From an uncultured Bacteroidales bacterium (GTDB taxonomy: Bacteria > Bacteroidota > Bacteroidia > Bacteroidales > FEN-979), in contig CAJAUM010000113.1 of NCBI GenBank assembly GCA_903945175.1, positions 21,865-85,864 of the forward strand: a stretch of 64,000 nt of DNA. Direction: 5' to 3'. The notes below the pieces were generated by a model. The model made no database searches. It saw only the letters and a program-made list of their open reading frames with translations, and had not been told where the DNA came from. Shown piece after piece: positions 43,092-51,603 of the stretch; the stretch's first letter is position 1, and each line of letters starts with the position of its first letter. The translations under genes were made by a program, and so were the position numbers.

Positions 43092-45041
43092 ATGAATAAA
43101 AACACCATCATCGGACTCGTCCTGATCTTCGGAATTTTCATCGTTTACAGTTACGTGATGAGTCCTTCGCCGGAACAACAGCTTCAAATGAAGCGTACAG
43201 CCGACTCCTCCTATCTTGCTGGCCAGGCCAAGCGCGACTCAGACATAAAAGCACTGGCACGCGAAAGGGCCATCGCAATGGCAAAAGAGAAAGAGAAGGT
43301 GCTTTCTACAGGGCAGAAACTTGATTCACTCACGGTGCTTCGACTTACCATGAAAGATGAATTGGGCCTGTTCGCCAATGCTGCTGTTGGAAAGGATACC
43401 TCATTCGGCATAGAAAACGATGTATTTAAAATACAGGTTGCCTCTCGCGGGGGTAAAATAGCGCGGGTTGAACTTAAGAAGTATCTGACCTGGGACAAAC
43501 GTCCGTTGATATTGGTGGACAAGGACTCATTGCAGTTTGGCTTTTCCTTTTTCGCGAATAACAGAATCATCAATACCAATAAACTCTACTTTCAACCATT
43601 TTGGCCAGATCAGAAAAACCAGGGACAACCTATGGTTAAAGTTTCTGGAAAAGATTCAGTGCAGTTCGGCATGAGACTTTTTGTGGCTGCGTCAGATACA
43701 ACATTGGATCCAACCAGGTTTATTGAATTCATCTATTGTGTCAAGGGGAACGAATATATGCTGCGTTACAAAGTCAGATTTGTAAACATGGCTGATGTAC
43801 TTGACCCTTCAACAAAGTTCCTTGTACTGAATTGGAATGAAAACCTGAAACGCCAGGAAAAAAGTCTCAATATGGAGCGGATGACGACTGGCGTATACTA
43901 CAAATTTTTTGAGGAAAAGGTAAACAATCTATCTGAAACAAGTGATGAAGAGAAAAACCTGAAGAACGAAAGAATCAAATGGGTCGCATTCAACCAACAG
44001 TTTTTTTCGAGCACCATCATCGCTGACGACTATTTTAGTGAGCCTAAGCTGAGGGTTGCTACCCTGCCCGGCGGCAATCAATATCTGAAGACGATGGCTG
44101 CAGAAATAGGAATTCCTTTTGCTCCCAAAGAGAATAAGGAAGTTGCCATGTCGATGTATTTTGGCCCGAATCAATATTATGGGTTAAAAAAATATAACCA
44201 GGATCTTGAAAAACTTATTCCGTTGGGATGGGGCTTTTTCCTTATGGCTTGGATCAACATTTATGCGGTGATCCCGGTATTTACCTTCTTTGGAAATTTT
44301 GGCTGGAATTATGGGATCATTATTCTGATCCTGACCATTCTGCTGAAAATATTACTGTTCCCCATTGCCTTCAAGACCTACAAATCATCTGCAAAAATGA
44401 AGGTCCTCAAACCGGAAATTGATGAATTAAGTAAAAAATATCCGAAAAAGGAAGATGCCATGAAAAAGCAGTCGGCCACCATGGAGTTATATAAAAAGGC
44501 CGGAGTGAACCCCATGGCAGGCTGTATTCCCCTGCTGCTGCAAATGCCCATCCTGATTGCCATGTTCCGCTTCTTTCCCTCCTCCATCGAACTGCGCCAA
44601 CAAGGTTTTCTTTGGGCAACGGACCTCTCGTCATACGATTCAATCTGGACCTTCCCGAATGGATTTACCATTCCCTATTATGGCGATCATGTGAGCTTGT
44701 TTGCCCTGCTGATGACCATCTCAAGCGTGCTTTATACCAAAGTTAATGAGCAGATGATGGGTTCGCAGCAAACTCAAATGCCTGGGATGAAGACCATGAT
44801 GTACCTTATGCCGGTCATGTTCCTTTTCTGGTTCAATGACTATTCCTCAGGATTAAGTTATTATTATCTGCTGGCCAACCTGCTTACGTTCGCCCAGATA
44901 TACATCATCAAGGCTACCCTTGATGAGAAAAAACTCCACGCACAAATCGAAGCCAATAAGAAAAAGACGGTGAAGAAATCCGGATTTCAGAAACGACTGG
45001 AAGATATGGCCAAGAAACGCGGATATGCTGGTAAGAAATAA
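43092..45041 (+). CDS. yidC: Membrane protein insertase YidC
   Basis: This is a 649-residue YidC of the Gram-negative type: an N-terminal membrane segment (TIIGLVLIFGIFIVYSYV), a large periplasmic beta domain (~60-370), then the conserved insertase core (~375-620). The core includes GWNYGIIILILTILLKILLF, the coiled-coil hairpin (MKVLKPEIDELSKKYPKKED) and NPMAGCIPLLLQMPILIAMF. The C-terminal ~35 residues are basic, for ribosome contact. It inserts and folds inner-membrane proteins, alone or with Sec. The TAA stop is followed within 3 bp by heptamer array R4. Confidence 0.97.
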   Translation: MNKNTIIGLVLIFGIFIVYSYVMSPSPEQQLQMKRTADSSYLAGQAKRDSDIKALARERAIAMAKEKEKVLSTGQKLDSLTVLRLTMKDELGLFANAAVGKDTSFGIENDVFKIQVASRGGKIARVELKKYLTWDKRPLILVDKDSLQFGFSFFANNRIINTNKLYFQPFWPDQKNQGQPMVKVSGKDSVQFGMRLFVAASDTTLDPTRFIEFIYCVKGNEYMLRYKVRFVNMADVLDPSTKFLVLNWNENLKRQEKSLNMERMTTGVYYKFFEEKVNNLSETSDEEKNLKNERIKWVAFNQQFFSSTIIADDYFSEPKLRVATLPGGNQYLKTMAAEIGIPFAPKENKEVAMSMYFGPNQYYGLKKYNQDLEKLIPLGWGFFLMAWINIYAVIPVFTFFGNFGWNYGIIILILTILLKILLFPIAFKTYKSSAKMKVLKPEIDELSKKYPKKEDAMKKQSATMELYKKAGVNPMAGCIPLLLQMPILIAMFRFFPSSIELRQQGFLWATDLSSYDSIWTFPNGFTIPYYGDHVSLFALLMTISSVLYTKVNEQMMGSQQTQMPGMKTMMYLMPVMFLFWFNDYSSGLSYYYLLANLLTFAQIYIIKATLDEKKLHAQIEANKKKTVKKSGFQKRLEDMAKKRGYAGKK

Positions 45042-45044
45042 TTT

Positions 45045-45079
45045 GTCATTGGTCATTGGTCATTGGTCATTGGTCATTC
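45045..45079. repeat. Heptamer tandem array R4 (5 units)
   Basis: Four exact GTCATTG units and one GTCATTC lie between the convergent yidC and mqnA genes. The last unit contains the TGA stop of mqnA (minus strand, 45074-45076). Confidence 0.9.
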
Positions 45080-45820
45080 AGCCAGGTAACCTAAAAATTT
45101 AGATAGTCCCTTTTTCTTTTCTTCGTCAAACACATAGGAGATATTGTGCTCCAGGTAGGAGAGACAGTCGCCGCAACGGGGTAATTTATCACTGAAATAT
45201 TCAATGCATTCACGCTTATGGTTGATGCCGTATGAAAGTGCGGATGTAAACTGCGAACTCTTTTCCTCAGATAATTTTTCACGGGAAATCCATACAGCAA
45301 AAACAAACGGCAACCCGGAAAATGTATTCCAGGCCGCTGCAAGATCATATACATAAGGAAATTTTGTCCGCATTTCAAAGGTTTTATCCCCGATGGCAAC
45401 CAGTGATTCAATGTTATCGATCGAAGTGGCTTGTCCCGATTTCAGGTTCTCCCATTGCGGCTTAATCTTCCAGTAATTTTTTGCCAAAACTTTTACAAGT
45501 TCCACTGAAGTGCGTGAATCAAAATCAAGGGAAACGTGACTTATCTGTTCCATGGGAACTTTTGATAACAATAAAACAGTTTTCACCTCGCCAACAGCAC
45601 CAATACAATAATCGGATATATAATGAAATGTTTTAATCTCGGGCAACGCCCCCACTGGAACCAGAGCTATGTCAACCAACCCGTCTTTCAACTTTTCAGC
45701 ACATATTGACGGAACATCCAGCTCAAGGCTGAAATTTTGCAATAATCCGGATTCCTTAAGGCCAAAGACAAACGGAAAGGTATTCAGATAAGAGACGGCA
45801 GATATTTTTAGTAGCTCCAT
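45074..45820 (-). CDS. mqnA: MqnA-like menaquinone biosynthesis enzyme (chorismate dehydratase)
   Basis: This 248-residue protein of the MqnA/MqnD periplasmic-binding-protein-like fold starts LKISAVSYLNTFPFVFGLKE (the S-Y-L-N-x-x-P motif). It continues with LVDIALVPVGALPEI and YVYDLAAAWNTFSGLPFVFA, both typical of MqnA. The enzyme dehydrates chorismate to 3-enolpyruvylbenzoate, the first committed step of the futalosine route. No other mqn gene is in the window, and MqnD remains a lesser possibility. The stop codon lies inside heptamer array R4. Confidence 0.87.
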   Translation of the reverse strand: MELLKISAVSYLNTFPFVFGLKESGLLQNFSLELDVPSICAEKLKDGLVDIALVPVGALPEIKTFHYISDYCIGAVGEVKTVLLLSKVPMEQISHVSLDFDSRTSVELVKVLAKNYWKIKPQWENLKSGQATSIDNIESLVAIGDKTFEMRTKFPYVYDLAAAWNTFSGLPFVFAVWISREKLSEEKSSQFTSALSYGINHKRECIEYFSDKLPRCGDCLSYLEHNISYVFDEEKKKGLSKFLGYLAE

Positions 45821-45837
45821 AAGTTTGGTTTGTTAAG

Positions 45838-45845
45838 CAAAAATA
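45838..45845 (-). promoter_or_regulatory. Bacteroidota -7 box for mqnA (TATTTTTG)
   Basis: CAAAAATA on the + strand; TAnnTTTG match on the minus strand, 17 bp upstream of the mqnA ATG. Confidence 0.5.
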
Positions 45846-45886
45846 GATGATTTGGTGTTCCGCAGCCCTTTCACCACAAATTTCTT

Positions 45887-45894
45887 TAACTTTG
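45887..45894 (+). promoter_or_regulatory. Bacteroidota -7 box (TAACTTTG)
   Basis: TAnnTTTG match 23 bp before the TTG start of the small membrane-anchored protein gene that precedes the receptor. Confidence 0.5.
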
Positions 45895-45917
45895 TTGACC
45901 CTGTTTTAATCCTTTAA

Positions 45918-46412
45918 TTGAAAAAAGTACTGGTATATTGCTTGCTGACGGTGATCCTGTTTAATTCAGCAGGGTATTATATGCTGTTTGAATTGCATAA
46001 ATATCAGATTAAGAAGGAGATGAAAGCCATCATTCAGTCAAATCCTGCCAATTTTACCATCCTGAAGATAGATGATGTTGAAAATGACAAGGAATTTCGC
46101 TGGGTTCATAAAAAGGAGTTTCGGTATAAAGGATCGATGTATGACATTGTCCGCATGAAGAAAAACGGGAATACTACGGTATTTATTTGTATTCATGATA
46201 CCAGGGAATCAAAACTTTTTGCCGGATTACAACGGGAAACCGAGAATAAGCGACACGTTGCATTGTTGGACCAGGTCGTCTTGTTTTTTTCCCCTTATCC
46301 TGTTTTTCAAATCACCACAGCTCAGATGGCAGAATTGATATTCCCGGTCATCCATGTAGCTTTGACCACCCCGTTGCTCATTCCCTGGTACCCTCCACCC
46401 AAATTATCCTAG
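45918..46412 (+). CDS. Small membrane-anchored protein upstream of a haemoglobin-type receptor
   Basis: This 164-residue protein starts at TTG (MKKVLVYCLLTVILFNSAGY), a signal-anchor-like segment. It is followed by a charged, partly helical region (HKYQIKKEMKAIIQS), a beta-like middle (FRWVHKKEFRYKGSMYDIVR) and a Pro-rich end (IPWYPPPKLS). I do not recognise the family by name. It lies 79 bp before the receptor in the same direction, with a -7 box 23 bp upstream of its start. A role in energising, sensing or assembling that receptor is inferred from position only. It has no evident His cluster, unlike the small partner at 28154-28468. Confidence 0.65.
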   Translation: MKKVLVYCLLTVILFNSAGYYMLFELHKYQIKKEMKAIIQSNPANFTILKIDDVENDKEFRWVHKKEFRYKGSMYDIVRMKKNGNTTVFICIHDTRESKLFAGLQRETENKRHVALLDQVVLFFSPYPVFQITTAQMAELIFPVIHVALTTPLLIPWYPPPKLS

Positions 46413-46491
46413 CCATTTTTCTTTCCTTACGTATACTTTTCATGGACGAAGCGTTCGCAGATGTCTGTGCATTCATTTATTTTTAAACTCA

Positions 46492-48939
46492 ATGGATATG
46501 AGATTAACTACAATATTATTTCTATTACTCACTTTTTTTGCCATGAAGGGGCATAGCCAGCAGGTGAAAGTTCTTGATAAATCTGACCTTCAGCCTATCG
46601 TACAGGTCAGTATTTCAAATCCTGGTAAAACCCTTATGGTTATTACAAATATCGATGGTGTTGCTGACCTTTCCGGCTTTTCCGCGTCCGATTCATTGTA
46701 TTTTACCCATGTCGCATTCCAGCCCTTCAGGGTGTTGAAATCCGGAATTCCTACTTCAGGGAATATCTATTTGACGGACAATGTGATAAAGCTCGATGAA
46801 TTTGTAATTACCGGCAACAGGACGGAGGAAAAACGGTCGGACCTGCCCTATAAGATCGAAGTAATCCAGGCCAAGGATATCGTGTTTAAAAACCCGCAAA
46901 ATTCAGCAATTATGCTGGAACAAACCGGACAGGTTTTCGTTCAAACCAGCCAGATGGGAGGAGGTAGTGCAGTACTTCGTGGCTTCGAAGCCAACAAGGT
47001 TTTAATGGTGGTTGATGGTATCCGCATGAACAACGCGATCTATCGCGCTGGTCACCTCCAGAGTGCCATCACTATTGATCCATTCGGACTGGCCTCAACA
47101 GAAATCCTTTATGGACCCGGTTCAACCATTTATGGCAGTGACGCCATGGGGGGCGTGATTAATTTCATCACCAAAGATCCGACTCTTTCAGCGACCGGAA
47201 GAACTGACGTTCATGGCAGTATTCTCGGAAGATTTTCTTCTGCAAATAGCGAAAAGACAGGTGGTATCAACCTGAACCTGGGATGGAAAAAACTGGCTTT
47301 GCTCCTGAATTTTTCCTACAGCGATTTTGGTGACTTACGCGAAGGAAAAGTGAGCAATCCGGCCTATGGCACCTTTGGCGAACGCCTGCTTTATGCAGAC
47401 CGTATTGACAATAAAGATGTTACTGTTAAAAATGACAAGCCATGGATCCAGAAAGGATCAGCCTATTCACAGTATAATTTCCTGGGAAAGGTGCTTTTTC
47501 AACCCAGTATGTACAGCAAGTACATCCTGAATGTTCAATATTCAAATTCTGGCGATATCCCGCGTTACGACCGCCTTACTGAAATGTCGAATGACAGCAC
47601 CATGAAATTTGCAGAGTGGTATTATGGTCCTCAGACCCGTTTCCTGGCATCGCTGAAAGCTGAATATAACCTCAATGGGGTGATTTTCGATCATGCCTCC
47701 TTTATCGTTGGATATCAGAATGTTGCAGAAGATCGTATCAATCGCCGTTTTGGCAAGAATACAAAAGCATATAACCTCGAATCAATTGGTGTGTTTTCTG
47801 TGAATGCCGATTTTGATAAAAAGATCGCATCACGGGACAATCTCCATTACGGAATCGAACTTCAGTACAATAATGTTGATTCCAGGGCTCACAACGAAAA
47901 TATCAATACTGGTGTTTCCACGGATGATCTTGCTACACGCTATCCCGACCAGAAAGGCACCATGATGTACCTGTCGGCCTATCTGTCAAATACCTGGAAA
48001 ATCAGCGATGTTCTTGCCTTCTCACAGGGCCTTCGTTTCAATTACGTGACCCTGAATGCGGCCTATTCCGATACCATGGTTAAAATCATGAAGATTCCGT
48101 TCAATCCGACTATTTCGCAGAAGAACACGGCCGTGAACGGATATCTGGGTCTTATGGTCACCCCTGGCCATGACTGGAAATTTTCGCTGGTCGGTTCCAC
48201 AGGGTTCAGAGCGCCCAATATTGACGACCTGACAAAACTGAATGTGGTTGCGGGAGAGACCATCGTGGTTCCCAATCCCGATCTGAAACCGGAATATTCC
48301 TATAATGTTGAGCTCTCTGTGGCAAAGACCATCCAGGGAAAAGTTCGGATCGAGGCAACGGGATTTTACAACTGGCTTAGAGATGCCATGGTGATCCGGC
48401 CTTTTGCCTACAACGGGCAGGATTCAATCACAATGAACAATGAAAAATACCAAACCCTTGCCCCACTGAACGCGGGCAATGCATATGTATGTGGACTCCA
48501 GGGAAGCATCCTTGCACAGGTGACACGTTCCTTTTCGATCCTGAGTAACCTTACCTATACGTATGGGTATATTGAATCGGACGGACTGCCGCTGGATCAT
48601 ATACCTCCGGTTTTCGGTATGACCTCTTTCCGTTTGGAGTTGAAAAGGTTCAAGGGCGATTTTTATGTGATGTATAATGGATGGAAGCGCATAAGCCAGT
48701 ACAACCCGGGCAGCGAAGACAATAAAATTTATTCGCTTCCCGACCCGAATAATCCGGGTAGCTACCTGGGTATGCCTGCCTGGTATACGTTGAATCTGAA
48801 ATTAAGCTACCAGATAGTGAAATATGTGAATATTGAGCTTGGGATGGAAAATATTCTGGACGAGAACTACCGGAAATTTGCATCAGGCATCAGCAGTCCC
48901 GGGCGCAACATCATTGTTTCGCTTCGTGCCAATCTCTAG
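46492..48939 (+). CDS. TonB-dependent receptor, haemoglobin/transferrin/lactoferrin type
   Basis: This is an 815-residue receptor: signal peptide ending near KGHSQ, a carboxypeptidase-regulatory-like N-domain (VQVSISNPGKTLMVITNIDG), plug (LDEFVITGNRTEEKRSDLPY; AVLRGFEANKVLMVVDGIRM; STEILYGPGSTIYGSDAMGG) and barrel. GFRAPNIDDLTKL, then VVPNPDLKPEYSYN (~590-620), and the C-terminal FASGISSPGRNIIVSL are typical of the haemoglobin/transferrin/lactoferrin receptor family. Haem-protein or iron import is therefore likely. The last 57 bp overlap the convergent coaE gene, yet the receptor's C-terminal strand is complete. Confidence 0.88.
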   Translation: MDMRLTTILFLLLTFFAMKGHSQQVKVLDKSDLQPIVQVSISNPGKTLMVITNIDGVADLSGFSASDSLYFTHVAFQPFRVLKSGIPTSGNIYLTDNVIKLDEFVITGNRTEEKRSDLPYKIEVIQAKDIVFKNPQNSAIMLEQTGQVFVQTSQMGGGSAVLRGFEANKVLMVVDGIRMNNAIYRAGHLQSAITIDPFGLASTEILYGPGSTIYGSDAMGGVINFITKDPTLSATGRTDVHGSILGRFSSANSEKTGGINLNLGWKKLALLLNFSYSDFGDLREGKVSNPAYGTFGERLLYADRIDNKDVTVKNDKPWIQKGSAYSQYNFLGKVLFQPSMYSKYILNVQYSNSGDIPRYDRLTEMSNDSTMKFAEWYYGPQTRFLASLKAEYNLNGVIFDHASFIVGYQNVAEDRINRRFGKNTKAYNLESIGVFSVNADFDKKIASRDNLHYGIELQYNNVDSRAHNENINTGVSTDDLATRYPDQKGTMMYLSAYLSNTWKISDVLAFSQGLRFNYVTLNAAYSDTMVKIMKIPFNPTISQKNTAVNGYLGLMVTPGHDWKFSLVGSTGFRAPNIDDLTKLNVVAGETIVVPNPDLKPEYSYNVELSVAKTIQGKVRIEATGFYNWLRDAMVIRPFAYNGQDSITMNNEKYQTLAPLNAGNAYVCGLQGSILAQVTRSFSILSNLTYTYGYIESDGLPLDHIPPVFGMTSFRLELKRFKGDFYVMYNGWKRISQYNPGSEDNKIYSLPDPNNPGSYLGMPAWYTLNLKLSYQIVKYVNIELGMENILDENYRKFASGISSPGRNIIVSLRANL

Positions 48940-49512
48940 CAATTGCTTGTGAATTGCTAGAACCTGTGGTATGACCAGTTCCGAGCCATCATTGCGGATC
49001 ACAAAATCGGCTAATCCCGATTTTTCAGCATCATCAAGTTGAAACTGCATCCTTCGCATAACCGAATGGCTGTCGATTTTGTCTCTTTTTACGACACGGT
49101 CGATGGCGATTTCCTTTGGACATGCAACGTGAATGATGTAATCATACTCCTTGCTGAAGCCGCTTTCAAAAATGATGGCCGCCTCCTGGATCACATAGGG
49201 TGTCCCTTTCTGTAGCATAGCCCAATTGCGAAAATCCTGTTTGATCCGGGGATGAAGGATCGAATTCAGTAAAAGCAGGGCCTTTTCATCGGTAAACACA
49301 ATGGAGGCCAGCGACCTCCGGTTAATTTCATGATCGTTGGTTAGGATGCCGTATCCGAAATGTTTTATGATTTCATTTTTCACTCCGGGAGCATCGAGGA
49401 ACTTTTTTGATACATCGTCTGCGACATATACCGGTATTCCCAGCGAAGAGAATATCCCGGATATCACACTTTTTCCACTTCCGATGTTTCCGGTAAGGCC
49501 GATTTTCAGCAT
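48883..49512 (-). CDS. coaE: Dephospho-CoA kinase
   Basis: This is a 209-residue P-loop kinase: GLTGNIGSGKSVISGIFSSL (residues 5-24), the substrate stretch PVYVADDVSKKF and the CoA-domain sequence YVIQEAAIIFESGFSKEYDY. It phosphorylates dephospho-CoA, the last step of CoA synthesis. The final ~15 residues (TKRNNDVAPGTADA) look like an unconserved extension that runs 57 bp into the convergent receptor gene. It follows the ybbR-like gene directly (1 bp gap) in the usual Bacteroidota order yajC-ybbR-coaE. Confidence 0.95.
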   Translation of the reverse strand: MLKIGLTGNIGSGKSVISGIFSSLGIPVYVADDVSKKFLDAPGVKNEIIKHFGYGILTNDHEINRRSLASIVFTDEKALLLLNSILHPRIKQDFRNWAMLQKGTPYVIQEAAIIFESGFSKEYDYIIHVACPKEIAIDRVVKRDKIDSHSVMRRMQFQLDDAEKSGLADFVIRNDGSELVIPQVLAIHKQLLEIGTKRNNDVAPGTADA

Positions 49513-49513
49513 G

Positions 49514-50104
49514 TTAGTGCTTGTTGAGTACGGATTTCGGGTTGATATGATTCATCATGGTATCAGACAGGTGCATGACGGTATCTTTACCTCCCAACTG
49601 TATCCTGATAAAATTTGAAGATGTGTGGGAGGGAAGTCGCTTAATAGACTTTTTCCCGAATTCAAAGAAGAGGGTATCCGGTGAAACGAAATAGACATCA
49701 CTCGGAAAATTTGTTTGCGTGATAATCTCTTTCCCAAGGCGGTTTGTTAATAAATATCCGAGGATATGCTCACCGGAATACTTCAATCGCACATTGCGAA
49801 GGCTTACATCAAACTGACGGTCTTGCTTAAGGAGAAACTGTTCTGAAAAAAACTCAAAACCCTGCAGTTTGATCCTGAAATTCAGCGTTGAATCAGAAAA
49901 ACCATCCAGCTTTAAATTTCCGGGTATCTGTGTGTAATTCAATCGATATTCAATGGCATAGTAATAATCCTTCGAGAGCCTGACAAGCGCCCAAATCAAC
50001 ACAGAAAGAACCAGGCATACAATGAAAATGGAGAGTTGATTTCTGAATTTTTCACTGCGGCGTTGCCGGGCGTTTCCGATGAATTCAAGGAAATCGGATT
50101 TCAT
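49514..50104 (-). CDS. YbbR/CdaR-like membrane-anchored protein
   Basis: This 196-residue protein has one N-terminal membrane segment (FIVCLVLSVLIWALVRLS, ~27-44) and a single YbbR-like domain (~50-180: YRLNYTQIPGNLKLDGFSDS and LNFRIKLQGFEFFS). YbbR/CdaR proteins in Firmicutes carry several such domains and modulate the diadenylate cyclase CdaA; the Bacteroidota single-domain form is less studied. No cyclase gene is adjacent. It lies in the conserved DUF1573-yajC-ybbR-coaE cluster. Confidence 0.8.
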   Translation of the reverse strand: MKSDFLEFIGNARQRRSEKFRNQLSIFIVCLVLSVLIWALVRLSKDYYYAIEYRLNYTQIPGNLKLDGFSDSTLNFRIKLQGFEFFSEQFLLKQDRQFDVSLRNVRLKYSGEHILGYLLTNRLGKEIITQTNFPSDVYFVSPDTLFFEFGKKSIKRLPSHTSSNFIRIQLGGKDTVMHLSDTMMNHINPKSVLNKH

Positions 50105-50125
50105 CGGCTCAAGGATTAAAACCTG

Positions 50126-50455
50126 TTATTTCGCTTCGATCGTCTGGGTGTTATCCATGGCGACGGCTGTTTTTTCAACACGTAACCTGACACTATTTTC
50201 AACTTCGATCGTTACAGTTGTCTCCTGTATTTCAACAATCCGGCCATGGATGCCACCAATGGTGATGATTTTCTGGCCTTTCTGTAAGCTTTCCTTAAAT
50301 TTTTTCTGATCTTTTGACCGCTTCATCTGTGGGCGGATAAAGAAAAAATAGAAAACAACGATAATCAGTACCAGCGGTAAAAATGACATCCAGCCACTTT
50401 GCTGTCCGCCCTGGCCCTGAGGAGTCATCAATAAGATATTCAAAAGGTTTGTCAT
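50126..50455 (-). CDS. yajC: Preprotein translocase accessory subunit YajC
   Basis: This 109-residue protein has one membrane segment (FLPLVLIIVVFYFFFIRPQM) followed by the conserved RPQMKRSKDQKKFKESLQKG and GDxI-type beta region (IITIGGIHGRIVEIQETTVT). It is part of the SecDF-YajC holotranslocon at the inner membrane. The gene order with ybbR and coaE downstream is typical. The ATG is preceded by a short heptamer repeat at 50474-50494. Confidence 0.95.
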   Translation of the reverse strand: MTNLLNILLMTPQGQGGQQSGWMSFLPLVLIIVVFYFFFIRPQMKRSKDQKKFKESLQKGQKIITIGGIHGRIVEIQETTVTIEVENSVRLRVEKTAVAMDNTQTIEAK

Positions 50456-50473
50456 AAAATTGCGATTTTAGAT

Positions 50474-50494
50474 TTACGAATTACGAATTACGAT
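50474..50494. repeat. Short heptamer array R5 (3 units of TTACGAW)
   Basis: TTACGAA, TTACGAA and TTACGAT follow one another between the DUF1573 gene and yajC. The sequence differs from R1-R4 but the 7-bp period is the same. Confidence 0.7.
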
Positions 50495-50514
50495 TTTTTT
50501 CACCATTTCACCCA

Positions 50515-50994
50515 TTACTTTTCTGTTGCAGGATTCACCACCTGGGCTTTGATCCGTAGTACAGTGCTATTGGGTTGGGTGTTTGAGACAACGACAATGT
50601 TTTTATTTTGGAATCCACGCCTCCCGTTGCTGTTAAATGCTACTTTCACGGCTCCTGATTCACCTGGGCGAATAGGTATTTTAGGGTAGGATGGGACAGT
50701 GCAGCCGCAGGAGGTGGAAACCTCTGCAAGAATAAGATCAGATTTTCCCGTGTTTTTGAAGGTGAAATTATAGGATACCGTTTCCCCTTCAAGGATTCGT
50801 CCGAAATCATGTTCCGTTTCCCCGAACTGAATTATCGGGAGAGAACCCTGGTTGGCATTGCCACTCGCCGAATTGGGATTGCTCACCACATCAGTCGAAA
50901 GCGTTGCCTGATTGTTTTGACCGCCCTGATTACAAGCTGAAAGCATGATGATTGCTGCCAGCAGAACCAATACAGAAAGTTTTTTTTGATACAT
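50515..50994 (-). CDS. DUF1573-family lipoprotein
   Basis: This lipoprotein has about 159 residues, with leader MYQKKLSVLVLLAAIIMLSAC and lipobox LSAC. The body is one DUF1573 domain (ASH/MSP-like Ig fold): IQFGETEHDFGRILEGETVS, FKNTGKSDLILAEVSTSCGC (the conserved SCGCT) and GESGAVKVAFNSNGRRGFQN. A -7 box (51019-51026) overlaps the first ATG at 51021, so that start is impossible; the ATG at 50994 gives a clean leader (51006 is also possible). It heads the DUF1573-yajC-ybbR-coaE cluster. The function is unknown. Confidence 0.88.
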   Translation of the reverse strand: MYQKKLSVLVLLAAIIMLSACNQGGQNNQATLSTDVVSNPNSASGNANQGSLPIIQFGETEHDFGRILEGETVSYNFTFKNTGKSDLILAEVSTSCGCTVPSYPKIPIRPGESGAVKVAFNSNGRRGFQNKNIVVVSNTQPNSTVLRIKAQVVNPATEK

Positions 50995-51018
50995 AATCTG
51001 ACGCATTGTAGTCAAGTG

Positions 51019-51026
51019 CAAAGTTA
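51019..51026 (-). promoter_or_regulatory. Bacteroidota -7 box (TAACTTTG) that decides the DUF1573 start
   Basis: CAAAGTTA on the + strand is an exact TAnnTTTG match on the minus strand. The upstream-most ATG of the lipoprotein ORF lies inside it, so translation must begin further downstream. Confidence 0.55.
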
Positions 51027-51052
51027 TGAAAAATTTTCATAATTTTACGGCT

Positions 51053-51568
51053 ATGCGTATCTACCTTATAGGTTATATGGCTTCAGGAAAATCGAACTTT
51101 GGACGATTGCTTGCTGAACACTTGGGCTTTGTTTTTCTTGACCTGGATTGCCTGTTCGAACAGCGTTTCCGTATCAGCGTGATTGATTTTTTTACAAAAT
51201 ATGATGAAGCCGGTTTCAGAAAAATTGAACAATCACTCCTTCACGAAACACGTAATCATGATGATGTGGTGATCGCCACCGGCGGAGGTACACCCTGTTT
51301 CTTTGACAACATGCAGTTTATCAGGGAATCAGGAATTTCTGTTTACCTGCAATGGGAGATTTCGGCCCTTATTGACCGTTTAAGGAATGTAAAGCTGAAA
51401 AGGCCTTTGCTCCAGGGTATTCCCGCGGCAGAACTTGAAGAGCGGGTCAGTATGCAGATTGACCAGCGAAAATCCTATTACGAACTGGCAGATATTACGG
51501 TCGATGGAGCAAACCTGAATTTGGAGAAGATCATTGGGTTGATTCGCAACAGATCAGAATGGCCATGA
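51053..51568 (+). CDS. aroK: Shikimate kinase
   Basis: This protein of about 171 residues starts MRIYLIGYMASGKSNFGRLL, with Walker A GYMASGKS. FLDLDCLFEQRF carries the shikimate-binding Asp, and FRKIEQSLLHE and VIATGGGTPCF (GGG motif) follow. It phosphorylates shikimate at position 3 in chorismate synthesis. An ATG 27 bp upstream (51026) would add nine atypical residues; the ATG at 51053 puts the P-loop where the family has it. A near-consensus -7 box (TAATTTTA, 51040-51047) directly precedes the chosen start, so the mRNA may have almost no leader. Confidence 0.93.
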   Translation: MRIYLIGYMASGKSNFGRLLAEHLGFVFLDLDCLFEQRFRISVIDFFTKYDEAGFRKIEQSLLHETRNHDDVVIATGGGTPCFFDNMQFIRESGISVYLQWEISALIDRLRNVKLKRPLLQGIPAAELEERVSMQIDQRKSYYELADITVDGANLNLEKIIGLIRNRSEWP

Positions 51569-51603
51569 TCCATGAAATTCAGCAAGCCTGCAAGATCAGT
51601 TAT

